Assembly: GCA_032871835.1 (NCBI GenBank)
Contig: CM065295.1
Location: forward strand, 22,826,501-22,890,500
DNA length: 64,000 nt
Direction of reading: 5' to 3'
Origin: Dipteronia dyeriana
Taxonomy: Eukaryota > Streptophyta > Magnoliopsida > Sapindales > Sapindaceae
Under the pieces are notes generated by a model. The model saw nothing but the letters and a program-made list of their open reading frames with translations, ran no database searches and was not told the DNA's origin. Every line of letters starts with the position of its first letter. The stretch's first letter is position 1. The position numbers and the translations under genes are program-made. Of the stretch, positions 22,150-32,330 are shown piece by piece.

Positions 22150-22934
22150 AGCAATAGAGAAACCTAGAAAGTAGGATGGAGAGAGAATGACAGATCATCG
22201 GAAGGAATAGTCTTATGCTGGATTGGTAGAGAGACCGCATAAGCTACTAGAGACAAGAACTAGAGACGAGAAAAGGTTAGAATCAACCAAGATCGACTAG
22301 AAAGCATAATGAAGAAGAAACAAATGATTTTATCTACTTGGAGAAGAAATGGAGTTACGCAGGTAACGATCTACCCTACAAGCATCAAAAGAGTCTAAGA
22401 TAGGGTACTGCGAATTACCGAAGGACCGGTCGACGATAGCCTTCTCCTAGACTGGTTTGCCACTAAACTGGGTATGGACCCTGTATGTAGTTCCCCGATA
22501 TGAACTGAACTCCCCCAGTCACCTCTTACCATGACCCATTCTTCCTTTCAGGGAATGTCTTTCTTAGTGGAACCAGGGACAATGAAATTCACACTATTCT
22601 TCCCCTTGGCGTAGAATTGTCCCTTTGGACCAGTGGAGTTAGCGGTAACTTGGAAGACGTACTTCAATTCATCTGGTCCCATTTCCCTATTGATATCCTC
22701 CTTCTCGCATTACTCATTCCACAACACGAGAAACCCTACTAGATGCCTCTAGAATCCCGAGGTCAATTGGAAAGAAGCTAGCTGTAAGGCGTGAAGCGCC
22801 ATATGGAGAGTAGGATGAAGAGGTAGCTTGACACCACTTTTAAAAGCAGTAGTGTGAATAGGGAGCACGCTTGAGATTGGGTGTACATGTCATACCCCTT
22901 GTGTGGGATGGTAATCATGATGCCATCAGAAATA

Positions 22935-23292
22935 AGGAATTTTGCCCTCAGACGACTGATCGACTCTATTGTAGCGGTAGAGTCCGGGATGACACTAAAG
23001 TCATAGGGAAGTGTGAGCGTCCACTCTAGGAAGCTTGAATGGACCCCAACGAGGCCCCCGCCAGCCCTAATGTCACCGGATTCTTCACCTGAGTCCATAT
23101 TGACTATCTCTAGAGGAATTTTGCCCTCAGACCATTGATCGACTCGATTGTTGCGGTAGAGTCCGGGATGACACGAAAGTTGTAGGGTCCTGTGAGCGTC
23201 CTCCCTGGTAAGCTTAAATGGACCCCGATGAGGCCTCCGCCAGCTCTGAAGTCACCAAATTCTTCACCTTAATCCCCCTCGACTATCCCTAG
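22935..23292 (-). repeat. 179-bp tandem duplication in Gypsy-1 aORF
   Basis: Two adjacent copies (22935-23113 and 23114-23292) begin AGGAATTTTGCCCTCAGAC and carry CGGTAGAGTCCGGGATGACAC. They differ at scattered positions, so the duplication is old. The period is not a multiple of three and would shift the frame. Confidence 0.8.
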
Positions 23293-23863
23293 TGGGGTTT
23301 CAAAGTTGTTTGAAAAATTGGTCCCAATGGCGGTGTTCTGGCTTGAATGACGACACAGTAGCTGATGAGCGATGCTTTCACTGCTATCCTCTTCCCGAAC
23401 CTACTTCCCACGAGTGTGGTTTGAGGAGTCACCCTCCACGTGATGGTTTACATTATCGTGATTAGAGTGAGACATGGTAACAGTAGAGGATTGGTTGGAA
23501 GAAGACGAAGAAGACTAAAGCGAGCAAGTAGGGTTTTTTGAATTTTGAAAGAAGAAGTGGTTTTGAACGCGTGTGGAGTTAGGAGGAGGTCACCGTGCTT
23601 AAATAGGGAATGAAATAGTAATCTATGATGGAAGCGTGATCTTGGAGATGAGATTTTTGGCTGGAAATCTCGATAAACTTCTGAACCGTTTCATTTTTCA
23701 AACGAGTGCGTTCCATTAGCTCGACACTTGGACCGAAGCATTTAATATAGAGATTTCCTCTCAGATCTTGGTAATCAGTTGCGGAGGAAAAACTGCCCAA
23801 ACAATTATTGAAATCTGACTTCAACCTTAACCAGTCGCCAGTGTTAAAGTCAGAGGAGACTTC

Positions 23864-24669
23864 TATTGATAGCCATTTTTGGCAAGGGGTCAATATAAAA
23901 TTTTCCACTCTACTGGTACCTGGTAGGACATGATTTTTGATACCAGGTAAGATCGGCATGGCGTTGCCTACCTTTAAATACTAGTCTCTGCACCACCAAA
24001 AGAATAGGATCAACCAACAGTGAGGTAACTCTTACCTATAACCTCGGTAACAGTTCATTCATCCTGGTACCCAAATACTTTAATACTACCACCCGGGAAA
24101 TTTCAGCATCTGCGGAAAGCACCAAGATATCCCAATGCAATTCTGCATCTGAGTACCTCGATACATCTCACCACCGGTTAACAGGTACATGACATGATGA
24201 CCCAGAAATAAGGAAGCTAACTAAAAAGCTTCAGAAGGGTCGGTCAAGCACCACGCCACCAGATTGGTATCGTGAGGTACCTCGGCATTTGATACGTAGA
24301 ATCATGGTTCATGCTCTAAGTTACAAAGTTGACTTCTTCGCCATTAAAGAACCATAATGTGACCAGATAGGTTAACGGATTTGCCATTTATTCAAATTTA
24401 AACCTAAACGGAAACCTGACATAGTCAATGAGAGTAATTCCGGTGTAATTTGATTCTTCTATCAACACTAATCATTTTCGGTAACACGACTAATCAATTG
24501 GTCTAAATTACTAGAATTTGATTGGCGATAATGAGGGATTGAAAGGTGATGATATGATCCAGACAGGGTATTGAAAAACAGAGAGAAAATGGGAAAGCTT
24601 CTTCACCATTTTTCTCAGAGAGTTTAGCCACTTATCGACATGCACGAGTTTGTCATCTCCAACAGCGTC

Positions 24670-24713
<44 letters not shown>

Positions 24714-24931
24714 TAGCACAGTGAGATCAAATTTGTATCATGTCCACAATTATTGTACTCCACTAAAGTTATATTACCTATTTGATTAATAAAACATTTC
24801 TTTCTCCGTTTGCAGTCTCGTTCTTCCTCCATCTTCCCTCAGTCTCTTTCGAATCTCCTAGGAGTCTACCTAGGTAGCGGGTTAAGAGTGTTAACTGATA
24901 TTCCTCACATTGAGTAAATTTTTGGTCAACA
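23864..24931 (+). repeat. Gypsy-1 3' LTR
   Basis: Follows a purine-rich tract (AGTCAGAGGAGACTTC) that matches the tract before the Gypsy-4 3' LTR. It starts TATTGATAGCC (mutated TG) and ends TTTTTGGTCAACA. An AATAAAAC signal lies near 24787, after an (AG)n run at 24671-24713. It is 1,068 bp long. Confidence 0.83.
24671..24713. repeat. (AG)n microsatellite in Gypsy-1 LTR
   Basis: A GA dinucleotide run of ~42 bp with one GGG interruption. A shorter GA run is at the equivalent place in the Gypsy-2 LTR (16425-16438), so the run predates both insertions and has since expanded here. Confidence 0.9.
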
Positions 24932-24936
24932 TGTGG

Positions 24937-25341
24937 TAATGGCGATGGTCCCCATACATCTATAAATACAAGGTCTAAGGGACCAGATGGTTTGTAGGTG
25001 GACTATCGGAAGGGTAGCTAATGTAGCTTACCCGTTTTACAGGCATCACATAAAAGCAAATGTGTATTGTTATATTTCAAAAGCAAACTATTTAAAACTT
25101 TTCATAAAACTAGTGGAGCAGGATGTCCAAGTTTTAAATGCCACACATTTACATTCAAGATTTTTGAACTACATGTGTTATCAGTCACTAAAGCATATGT
25201 ACAATGAACCATTCTTCTAGACATAGACAATGCTGAAAATGAACCATTCTTCAAGTCATGAGTTTCTGATTCAGAGAGAGCTTTTCTCGTTTGCAGATTG
25301 TATAAACCATTCTCAAGTTTGCTCTGGATTAGAATTGCCAT
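24937..25341 (-). pseudogene. Copia-A GAG-pre-integrase and integrase N-terminus
   Basis: The minus strand reads ENGLYNLQTRKA and NVWHLKLGHPAPLVL (GAG-pre-integrase), then a Cys motif region, then GPLDLVFIDVWGPSPLP. The last includes the first catalytic Asp of the integrase. Coding stops exactly at the Gypsy-1 insertion and resumes at 6699. Confidence 0.85.
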
Positions 25342-25419
25342 GGTATTATTGTCCTTTACATCACAAGAATCACAAAAGAACTATATAAACATTGTTATAT
25401 TGAGTAAATCTTGATATGC

Positions 25420-25722
25420 TTAGCAAATGTTTTGTAATGGATGGTACACACAATATATGTTTGAGAAATAGCAACTTTGATGGCATACAAAATGAAGTAT
25501 AAAAGTGTTACTAGTGTGAGTTATTTGGAGTAGTTGTCCACTTCCAACAACTAATTTATCAGTACCTTGATATTCAGAGTGCAATGAAAGGTTGGATAGA
25601 TCGAATGTAACATGATTGGTGGCACCACTATCTGCATACCAAGTTGGATCATAAACAGTATCTGGTGTTGCATAGTAGGCAACTGATTGGTGATAGTTGA
25701 CCTGATGTGGAGTGTTAGTCAA
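25420..25722 (-). pseudogene. Copia-A protease
   Basis: The open segment reads YDPTWYADSGATNHVT, containing the DSGA aspartic-protease motif of Copia elements, followed by GTDKLVVGSGQLLQI. It lies directly after the zinc-knuckle end of gag, as expected. A stop near 25420 and a shifted frame separate it from the next domain. Confidence 0.85.
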
Positions 25723-26741
25723 TGCTTAAGTATTTCCCTAAAATGAATTGTTTTGGAACTGAGGTGAGAAGTTTTGATAAGTACTATTATTGATCTGGTT
25801 GTTGTTACTAGTTTGATTGTTGTTTCGGTAATTTCTATAAAATCGATGATAGTAGTTCATTGCTACGTGGCCAGTCTTCCCACATACTTGACAGACTGGC
25901 CTATTATTGTTATTCCTTTATCAGATCCTCTTCCTTGACCTCTGTCTCTATTACCATTGGACCTTCCATTGTTATTGTTAAAATTACCTCTCTAATTTCT
26001 CCTATCATTTTGATTACCAGAGGCAAAAAACGCACTAGCACCTGGTACATCCAATGAGCAATAGAATCCATCAATAGATATTGTGCTTCTTGCAAAGTCA
26101 TGCCATTTCTTTAAGAGGTTATGATGGAAGCAACTGAATCATATTCTTTCCCAGTACCATTAACAATGCTTAATATTTGATCATACTCACTTACACAACT
26201 TAATCAACAGCTCTCAGATTTTCATTAATAGTTTTGATCTTAAGAACAAATCCATTCATAGATCTAGTGCCCTTTTCGATGTTTTGTAGTTGATATTTCA
26301 GTTGAAGCACATTGGCCACAGATTGCTAAGAGAACAACTTCTCTAGTACACTTCTTACTTTAAAAGAACTACTACACTCTATAACTTGACCTAACAAACC
26401 TTGACTAATCGAAGAAAACAACCAACTCAGAAGTATATGATCTGATTTTTTTCTACAGTGTATGTTCTTTATTCACCATTACTTGTTTATCACTACAATA
26501 TGCATATTCTATTTCGGTATACTTCAGCGGAGGTGGCTTTAAACCATAAATAAAATCTTCTAACTTAAAAGCTTTGATCTTGTGCTTTCCAACATATGTA
26601 GTTGTCATTATCAAGCTTGACATGTAGATTTACATTCAACGACTTTGCAAGCGAAGTGAAATCTCCAACCATTGAAGAAATTGAAGAAGCTTCTTGATTT
26701 TCACCTTTGAGATTTATAAAGGAACTTGCGACTGAAGCCAT
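25723..26741 (-). pseudogene. Copia-A gag with CCHC zinc knuckle
   Basis: The start Met (26741) lies 19 bases after the primer-binding site and begins MASVASSFINLKGEN. Then NVNLHVKLDNDNYICWK matches the N-terminal UBN2-type gag of plant Copia. Near 25900 the zinc knuckle CQVCGKTGHVAMNY appears (CxxCxxxxHxxxx, with the last Cys replaced by Tyr), followed by an Asn/Gln-rich tail. A stop after about 58 residues and later frameshifts inactivate it. Confidence 0.83.
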
Positions 26742-26759
26742 GCACGATTAATCCTTTTT

Positions 26760-26772
26760 GGCTTTGATACCA
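26760..26772 (-). other. Copia-A primer-binding site
   Basis: TGGTATCAAAGCC (minus) directly follows the LTR end TTTTCA. It matches the 3' end complement of initiator tRNA-Met (TGGTATCAGAGC) except for one base, the usual Copia primer. Confidence 0.85.
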
Positions 26773-27203
26773 TGAAAACCAATATAGATTACACAAAGAA
26801 AAAGAAAATCAGAGTAATAACAAAAAACTCCATTCAAGGTTCTCGAAGAGAGCCTTTTTTTGAGATAAGTGGAATTTTTTTTATGCTAATCTATATGGTT
26901 ACAGAGTGAGAGCAACACTCTTTTTATATCTTAACTGTTTTTCTTATCTTTTAACTAAATTTTCGTAAAGTAAGAAGAGCCAATGGATTGGCCACTTGTA
27001 TAAGAGACAATTATAACTAATTTCATGATGATCTTAACTAAGATCTGATCATTATGATCTATGAAGGTCTTGCGTAAGCTTTTACTGAGAAAGCAAGCGT
27101 TGTAGCACAACCACCAGAAGTTGCTTTGCAAGATACCAACGAAGCTAAGGCATTCTTTGGTTCTTTTGACTGTAGTTGACCATTGTCAACATTATCCCTA
27201 ACA
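26773..27203 (-). repeat. Copia-A 5' LTR
   Basis: Begins TGTTAGGGATAATG (27203, minus) and ends TTTTCA (26773). It pairs with the 3' LTR at 3996-4489, with numerous substitutions and indels, so the insertion is old. Confidence 0.87.
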
Positions 27204-27343
27204 GATACATCAGGGTTGAATAAGCACATGGTAGAATATGAGCTGCTAAGTACTGGTTTTTTTTATAGTATATGAAAAATTGCTAATAAAGTTAATAGTA
27301 TTGTAAGTTGTTACAGTGTAAAATAAATAAGATTAAGATCAAC

Positions 27344-27477
27344 CGTGATGTTCTTTAACTTTTTGGCCTGTTATAGCAATGAACACAAGAGGAGAAAGTG
27401 TTGTCAATATTTGTTCGTCAAAGTTTATCACAATATCAGCCCATAAAGTAATTCCAAATTCCTCATTTCTATCATAA
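27344..27477 (-). pseudogene. RPA70-like gene, OB-fold exon
   Basis: A pyrimidine-rich acceptor (CTTTCTTCTTAAG, minus) is followed by YDRNEEFGITLWADIVINFD and then ILTTLSPLVFIAITGQKVKE, ending near a GGTT donor at 27343. The pattern (VTLWG...FDE...PVIVAITxxKVKE in the family) is that of an RPA large-subunit DNA-binding OB fold. No stop lies inside. It is the next exon upstream of 3181-3303, the two now being separated by ~24 kb of transposons. A Helitron RPA1 ORF is the alternative. Confidence 0.6.
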
Positions 27478-27513
27478 CTTAAGAAGAAAGATACAAAATA
27501 GATTAATAGTATG

Positions 27514-28634
27514 TGTTAACAACCATTTTTGGCTAGGGTCCAAAGAAGAATTTTTCATCTACCTAGTACCTGGTAGGGCCATCCTGGTAGAATCTAAATC
27601 TGGACAGGTACCTAGACACTGAGGAAACTTGATACCATGGACCGATAAGAAGTCAGTACCACTTCCCACATACTACCAGTTATCAAGTAGAATCGATACT
27701 AGAGTACTTCATACCTGGTACCTAGGTACCACAGTACCTTATGCCTGGAGCCTAGGCCTAGTACCTAAGTACCACAATACCATTTTAGGACCCGTTAGCG
27801 GTACATATACCTACCCAACAAAAAGAATGGTATTAGGAAGGTACCAGCCTACCAAAACAATGCCGATAAGAGTATACCAGTACATCAATGTACCTCACAT
27901 AAAGGAATGAAGTCAGTTTTATCTCCAACAAGGCAAAAAAAGAGAAAATTGACTCGATTAATGAAAGATAGTCAACTCTTTAATGGTCATTCACAACGCC
28001 AGTAATAAGATATCAATCAACTGTTTAATGGCCATTCACAATGCCATTAATGAAGATAGTCAACTCCATAATGGCCTTTCACAATGCCATTAATGATCAG
28101 TCAACTCCTTAATGGCCTTTCACAACGCCATTATTGAGCGAATATACAATTCCACATACACAACCACAAGGAAAGAGTCCAAAGAGGAAACAAATACAAC
28201 TTTTCCGAGATATTAGTCACAAGCTGACTTTTCGGGATAACCTACATTAAATGAAGAATCACGTTAAATAAGGAATGAAGATTAATTCAATAATCTTTGT
28301 ATTGCATGCCAAGAATGAAAACCCTATTTACACTGTGTATAAATACACCGATACAAGCACGTAGAAAGGGAGCTTGATTCGATGCCTATTTATCTGCTTA
28401 TATACACGCCCAAATGGTACCCAAAATGAGATCCACAAATCGACCAGAATAAAATCGCCAATATTGTAAAAGGTACCTTGCCTGATTCTCCATACACCAT
28501 CACTATGGTATCATCTTGTTTATGTGCATTTACCTTTACTAGTAACATTTTGGTATCGGTTATCACTCGATTACTTTTTTAGGCTCTCCAGTGCACAATG
28601 GTTGTACTATTTCGCCATTCTTGGGAGCACTTCT

Positions 28635-28668
<34 letters not shown>

Positions 28669-29223
28669 GTTTTTCTCCTTCCTCTAGATACTACCTAGGT
28701 GTTTTTTAGCATATGATCGTTCGTGATGCATTTTCCCCCTTGGTCAGTCCACCTATACCAAAAGATTTGTCTTTCTCCATTTCATCTCCTTTACTGTGCA
28801 TGTGTGTATGTATTTGAAGTAGGTACCGACCCCACTGATCCTAGCTCTTTAATCATTCGTCCATGCATGCTATTTACATCGGGGAACTAAAAGAGAGACC
28901 TTAAGAAGCAGCCGGTTACCAGAACCAAACACCAGGACCTGGGTACCGGGACCTAGGTACCAGGACCAGGGTACTAGGACCAGGGTACCATGACCAGAAC
29001 CAACCCCTCGCACCAGCAAGGAAACATCAAGCGCCACGTCTCTTATTCATCCTCGAAGCCCAGATGGGCGGGGTGATTGTCTCCTACCTACCGCACCAGA
29101 CTCCATTACTCCTTATTCATTCAAGATCTCGAAGGTAAGAGGTACCTACCCCCACGGCGTACCAGGTAACAGGTTGAGGGTATTAATTGAAATTCCTCAC
29201 CTCGGGTGAATTTTCAGTTAACA
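27514..29223 (+). repeat. Gypsy-3 5' LTR (1,710 bp)
   Basis: Starts TGTTAACAACCATTTTTGGC and ends TTTTCAGTTAACA, matching both ends of the Gypsy-1/Gypsy-2 LTRs. The interior is rich in GGTACC and ACCAGGACC phrases (27610-27850 and 28905-29000) and in repeats of CACAATGCCATTAATG (27990-28140). An (AT)n run lies at 28637-28665. Confidence 0.82.
28338..28345 (+). promoter_or_regulatory. TATA box in Gypsy-3 LTR
   Basis: TATAAATA in a GTG-TATAAATA-CACC context, the only strong TATA candidate in this LTR, about 880 bp upstream of the LTR end. Confidence 0.45.
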
Positions 29224-29759
29224 CTTTTGGCGCCATCTGTGGGGAGGTCACTTGACCAACGTGGTTTTCTTATCTCTAGATGAAACTCGACTTTCTACTA
29301 TTGAGGTGATATATTCATTATTCATTATTTATGACGTCCTTTCTCCATTTTTGTATATACAGCCTATGCATCGAGTGTGGTGCTCATTTTGTCATTTAAC
29401 GAGTTTTGTTCGTTTTGGAACAAATATGGCATGTGGGACTCCTGGTGGAACCGGTCTACTATGCTGCTCCTCTGAATCAAACCTGGTCATATACTTGTGG
29501 AGCTTCACTACATCAGCTTTACGCTTAGAGGGCACTCCAAAGAAGATTTATTTCAGTACATTGATATCTACTATTCAGTAGAGTTGCACTTCTCGTGCTT
29601 CTTTACAATAGACTTGCTCCGGTACCGTTAGAGCTCTAGTGTAGCAAAGCTGCACCTGATTAGCTCATCCACGGTAGATTCACTCCACAGATCCACTAAA
29701 CCTGTACCTGTTCATTCGGATCCCCCATATCATAGGATCCACTCTTCAAAAGCCCCTAG
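29224..29759 (+). other. Gypsy-3 primer-binding region and leader
   Basis: The LTR is followed by CTTTTGGCGCCATCTGTGGG, comparable with CTTTCTGGCGTCGTCTGTGG after the Gypsy-4 LTR, the non-Met primer type common in plant Gypsy elements. The remaining ~500 bp has one open frame of 109 codons without recognisable similarity, and repeated GTAGA/CACT phrases. It is cut by LTR-X at 29760. Confidence 0.6.
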
Positions 29760-31841
29760 TGTTGGAACCCCGTTCACCGGTCACGCAGCGGAACTAGGTT
29801 TTAAAATTTTTATACAGATCATAATCTGTATTTGGGACCAGTGAACTTGGGATCGTAATTATTTTTCAAAACTAATACATACAATATGTAAACACAGGAA
29901 ATTGTAATCAATAAAATCAGAAGAAGAACATACCAACGTTTGGAGGCTCCTCCATTTTAATTTATGCTCCTGTCTGAACCACTCGATCTTCCTCGCTATC
30001 TCCCGGGATGGGTAACTGCGTGTGGGCACGTCACGGTCTTAGGAACTTGAATGGAAGATGTAGAGAAATACTTGAAGAAGAAGAAACAATTTTTTTTTCG
30101 TTCATTGTGCAACCCTTACACTTGAATGTCTCTCACATACACGCATGCAAAAAAAAGTGTTTCACTTGATCTCTTTTGTGTGTCCACTGACCCAGCTTCA
30201 ATTGCCTTCAAAACAATTTAAGAGATGTGATCTAGTGCTTGTTACACGCACACAAAATTTGCATCATATGCAAAAAACTGTCTCGTGTCTCTAACCCACA
30301 AGTCAATTGCCTGTTTCACTTTTATTCTACTTTTTGTTGCACGCACCAGGAATTTGCATCATATGTAAATTCTTGTGTGTTGCACATGCACACATTTGTA
30401 TCATATACAAACACCAATATATGTGCACACACCAATTTACATCCAATACAATCTCTTGTGTTATAATTGATATATATCTTTTAACTATCCTTTTCAAATA
30501 TATCTAATATATTAAAAAGTGATAATATGTATTTTAAATTTAAACTTAAATTCAAATACTTAGATAAATGATTTAGTAAAATAAAATAATCCTATTATTT
30601 TATCTTTACCTAAGTCCATATATCAACTAACACTCTCCAATTAATAGTTAATTAATAATTAATAATTATCAATATAATTAAATAATCTAATTATTTAATT
30701 AATTTAACTATTAACATTCATTAATTAAATAATCTCATTATTCAATTAATTCCCGTATATATACATGTCACTTTTGTAACACAATTAATTGGACAATCCA
30801 ATTAATTTACCGTGACCCTTGTTACCTAAATCGATTGGGCTAGCAAGGGGACCTAATAGACCCACAGTATTTTGAGCTCCAATAATCCTCGGAATCATTA
30901 ATTAAACTCTTTAATTAATATTCCTTGATTATTAACTCCGGTGTTATTCCACTAAAAACCCGAAGATGCACTCTCTCAATTGTGGACGCTTTTACACAGA
31001 CCCATGCAACTCAGTGTCCATCGTTATAGCTATTAAGTATGGTGTGATCCTCCATAGTAGTTCATAATTAGTGCTGGTCCGTAATGTCTGTTATACCCCT
31101 CTAATTACATATATCCTTTAAGTACCGTTTGATTCTATAATGAACAATAAATCCTATTTCCTTACGGAACTAGGAAAGCGTTCAAATTGTCCAAGCCCCG
31201 AATCAACCCTTAAGGGAACTACCGTCTACTTCTCACAAGAAGGAGTGGATTATACTATTGTGTACAAACCTTCCCAGCCACAAGCCAAACTGTAATCCCA
31301 ACATACAGAGCATATTGATCTTGAACTGCATCCGACCTCACCCATGGTATATCAAAGATCACGATCTAACCTGAAGGAGTCGATAAGACACTCTGGATTA
31401 AGATCACCCACATATAGCCATAATTAGTTAATATATATGAATCTCATCGGTAAACGGATCTTGGTGAGAGATTCATATAGATCATGGCCCAGTCCTATAT
31501 GATCACATCATACAAGGTGTCTCTATTCCCATATCTCATATGAATGATTCAAGATAGAATCATCGTACATTACGGAATGGACCGCAACTATAGATTAACC
31601 ACAAATAAAGTACACAGCTTTATTTGCTATCTATGAACTCTTTTGATTGCACGTCTCTTACTATATCCATCCGTATATGACACTCATATACACAGTTCGA
31701 GATTACATCGGCAAACTTGGATGTTAAATATATGCACAAGTTTATAAAATAAATAACATAACAAGAATGAATTGGCATTTTCTTTTTATTTATTCCATAA
31801 ATCCATTTACAAATTACATATTTAGGGCATAAACCCCAACA
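29760..31841. repeat. LTR-X, complete solo LTR (2,082 bp)
   Basis: TGTTGGAACCCCGTTC at the left, AAACCCCAACA at the right, and a perfect 5-bp target duplication (cctag at 29755-29759 and 31842-31846). Only one LTR is present, so this is a solo LTR left by recombination. It shares 1.6 kb with 6826-8459. The CGCAGCGGAA block near the left end also occurs in the Copia-B LTR (43796), hinting at a Copia origin on the minus strand. Confidence 0.88.
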
Positions 31842-31957
31842 CCTAGGTAGCAGGTCATCAGATGTACCCGAGAAGCCAACTCGACTTTGTGTTTGAATGA
31901 GCAACACGACTGGTAGAGGCCCAGTGGCTCTTCACTTCTTGTAACGGGCCAATCAAC

Positions 31958-32330
31958 TGACCGTGCCAAAATTATTATATATTTTGGCCCTCATTTCCTT
32001 AGCCATTGTCTTTTTTTCGGGTGTTTTTGTGTCTCTTATGGCTCGTTATTTGTGTTTTCAGGTGATTAGGTACATTCTGGATAATTGGATAAAAGATGCG
32101 ATTTTTACACGGATAAAGGTCAAAAAGTTGATAAAGCAGCATCAGGGCTGTGCGCTGGTCTTGCACGGGTTCCAACCAATGTATAACCCACACATTATGA
32201 AGGAAGTTGAAGCCAGGCCATTATGCGGGTCAACACCCACGCACCATCGCACAAGTGTCCGTGCAATGAACTTAAACCGGGAGAGGAGAATCAAAGCACC
32301 AGGTATTTGCACGGGTCTAAACCAGCACAC
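31958..32330 (+). repeat. Athila-like 5' LTR, truncated
   Basis: Matches 39552-39990 of the 3' LTR (TATATATTTTGGCCCTCATT; TTTCAGGTGATTAGGTACATTCTGG; AGCACCAGGTATTT), then jumps into gag. The remaining ~1.2 kb of LTR, primer site and gag start are deleted. Confidence 0.82.

Larger units (their letters stand above)
19110..23475 (-). pseudogene. Gypsy-1 antisense ORF (aORF), broken
   Basis: Start Met at 23475 on the minus strand (MSHSNHDNVNHHVEGDS), followed by SSQNTAIGTNFSNNFETPLG, then PYNFRVIPDSTATIESI and IPHKGYDMY. This is the same order as the Gypsy-2 and Gypsy-4 aORFs. Stops interrupt it from residue ~25. A 179-bp tandem duplication (22935-23292) repeats the IPDSTATIESI coding block. LTR-Y copy 2 is inserted at 20556-22149. 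The lower part (20070-20480) is Ser/Thr/Ala-rich, and 19200-19900 resembles the coiled-coil C-terminus. Product unknown. Confidence 0.75.
6705..24931 (+). mobile_element. Gypsy-1: Tat-like Ty3/Gypsy element, itself invaded
   Basis: It runs on the plus strand inside Copia-A's integrase. The 5' end is a 120-bp LTR stub (6705-6824) and the 3' LTR is 23864-24931. Between them lie gag, an internal deletion, the end of RNase H, integrase, a ~100-bp tandem array, and an antisense ORF. Host flanks are gatgg on the left and tgtgg on the right, an imperfect 5-bp target duplication. Later insertions inside it are LTR-X (6826-8459), a GGTTCGG-type MITE (9162-9578), Gypsy-2 (11226-16673) and LTR-Y (20556-22149). 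No RT is present, so it could only move in trans. Confidence 0.87.
3996..27203 (-). mobile_element. Copia-A: Ty1/Copia element split by an 18-kb Gypsy stack
   Basis: Read on the minus strand the order is 5' LTR (27203-26773), primer-binding site, gag, protease, GAG-pre-integrase, integrase, RT, RNase H, polypurine tract, 3' LTR (4489-3996). The two halves are interrupted at 6704/24937. Joining them keeps the integrase frame exactly: the upstream half ends VWGPSPLP and the downstream half continues SLEGHRYY. Flanking pentamers gggac (left) and gatac (right) are only a weak target duplication. Every protein has several stops or shifts, so the element is inactive. The Copia order (integrase before RT) is seen directly. 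Confidence 0.9.

Noticed and set aside
3996..27203. Two independent Copia copies rather than one split element
   Set aside because: The halves are complementary, do not overlap in content, and rejoin in frame, with one LTR at each outer end.
27629..27910. 93-codon frame rich in Tyr/Thr in Gypsy-3 LTR
   Set aside because: Produced by the repeated GGTACC/TACCAG phrases of the LTR.
29252..29581. 109-codon frame in Gypsy-3 leader as gag
   Set aside because: No gag motifs and no match to gag of the sister elements; too little evidence for a gene.
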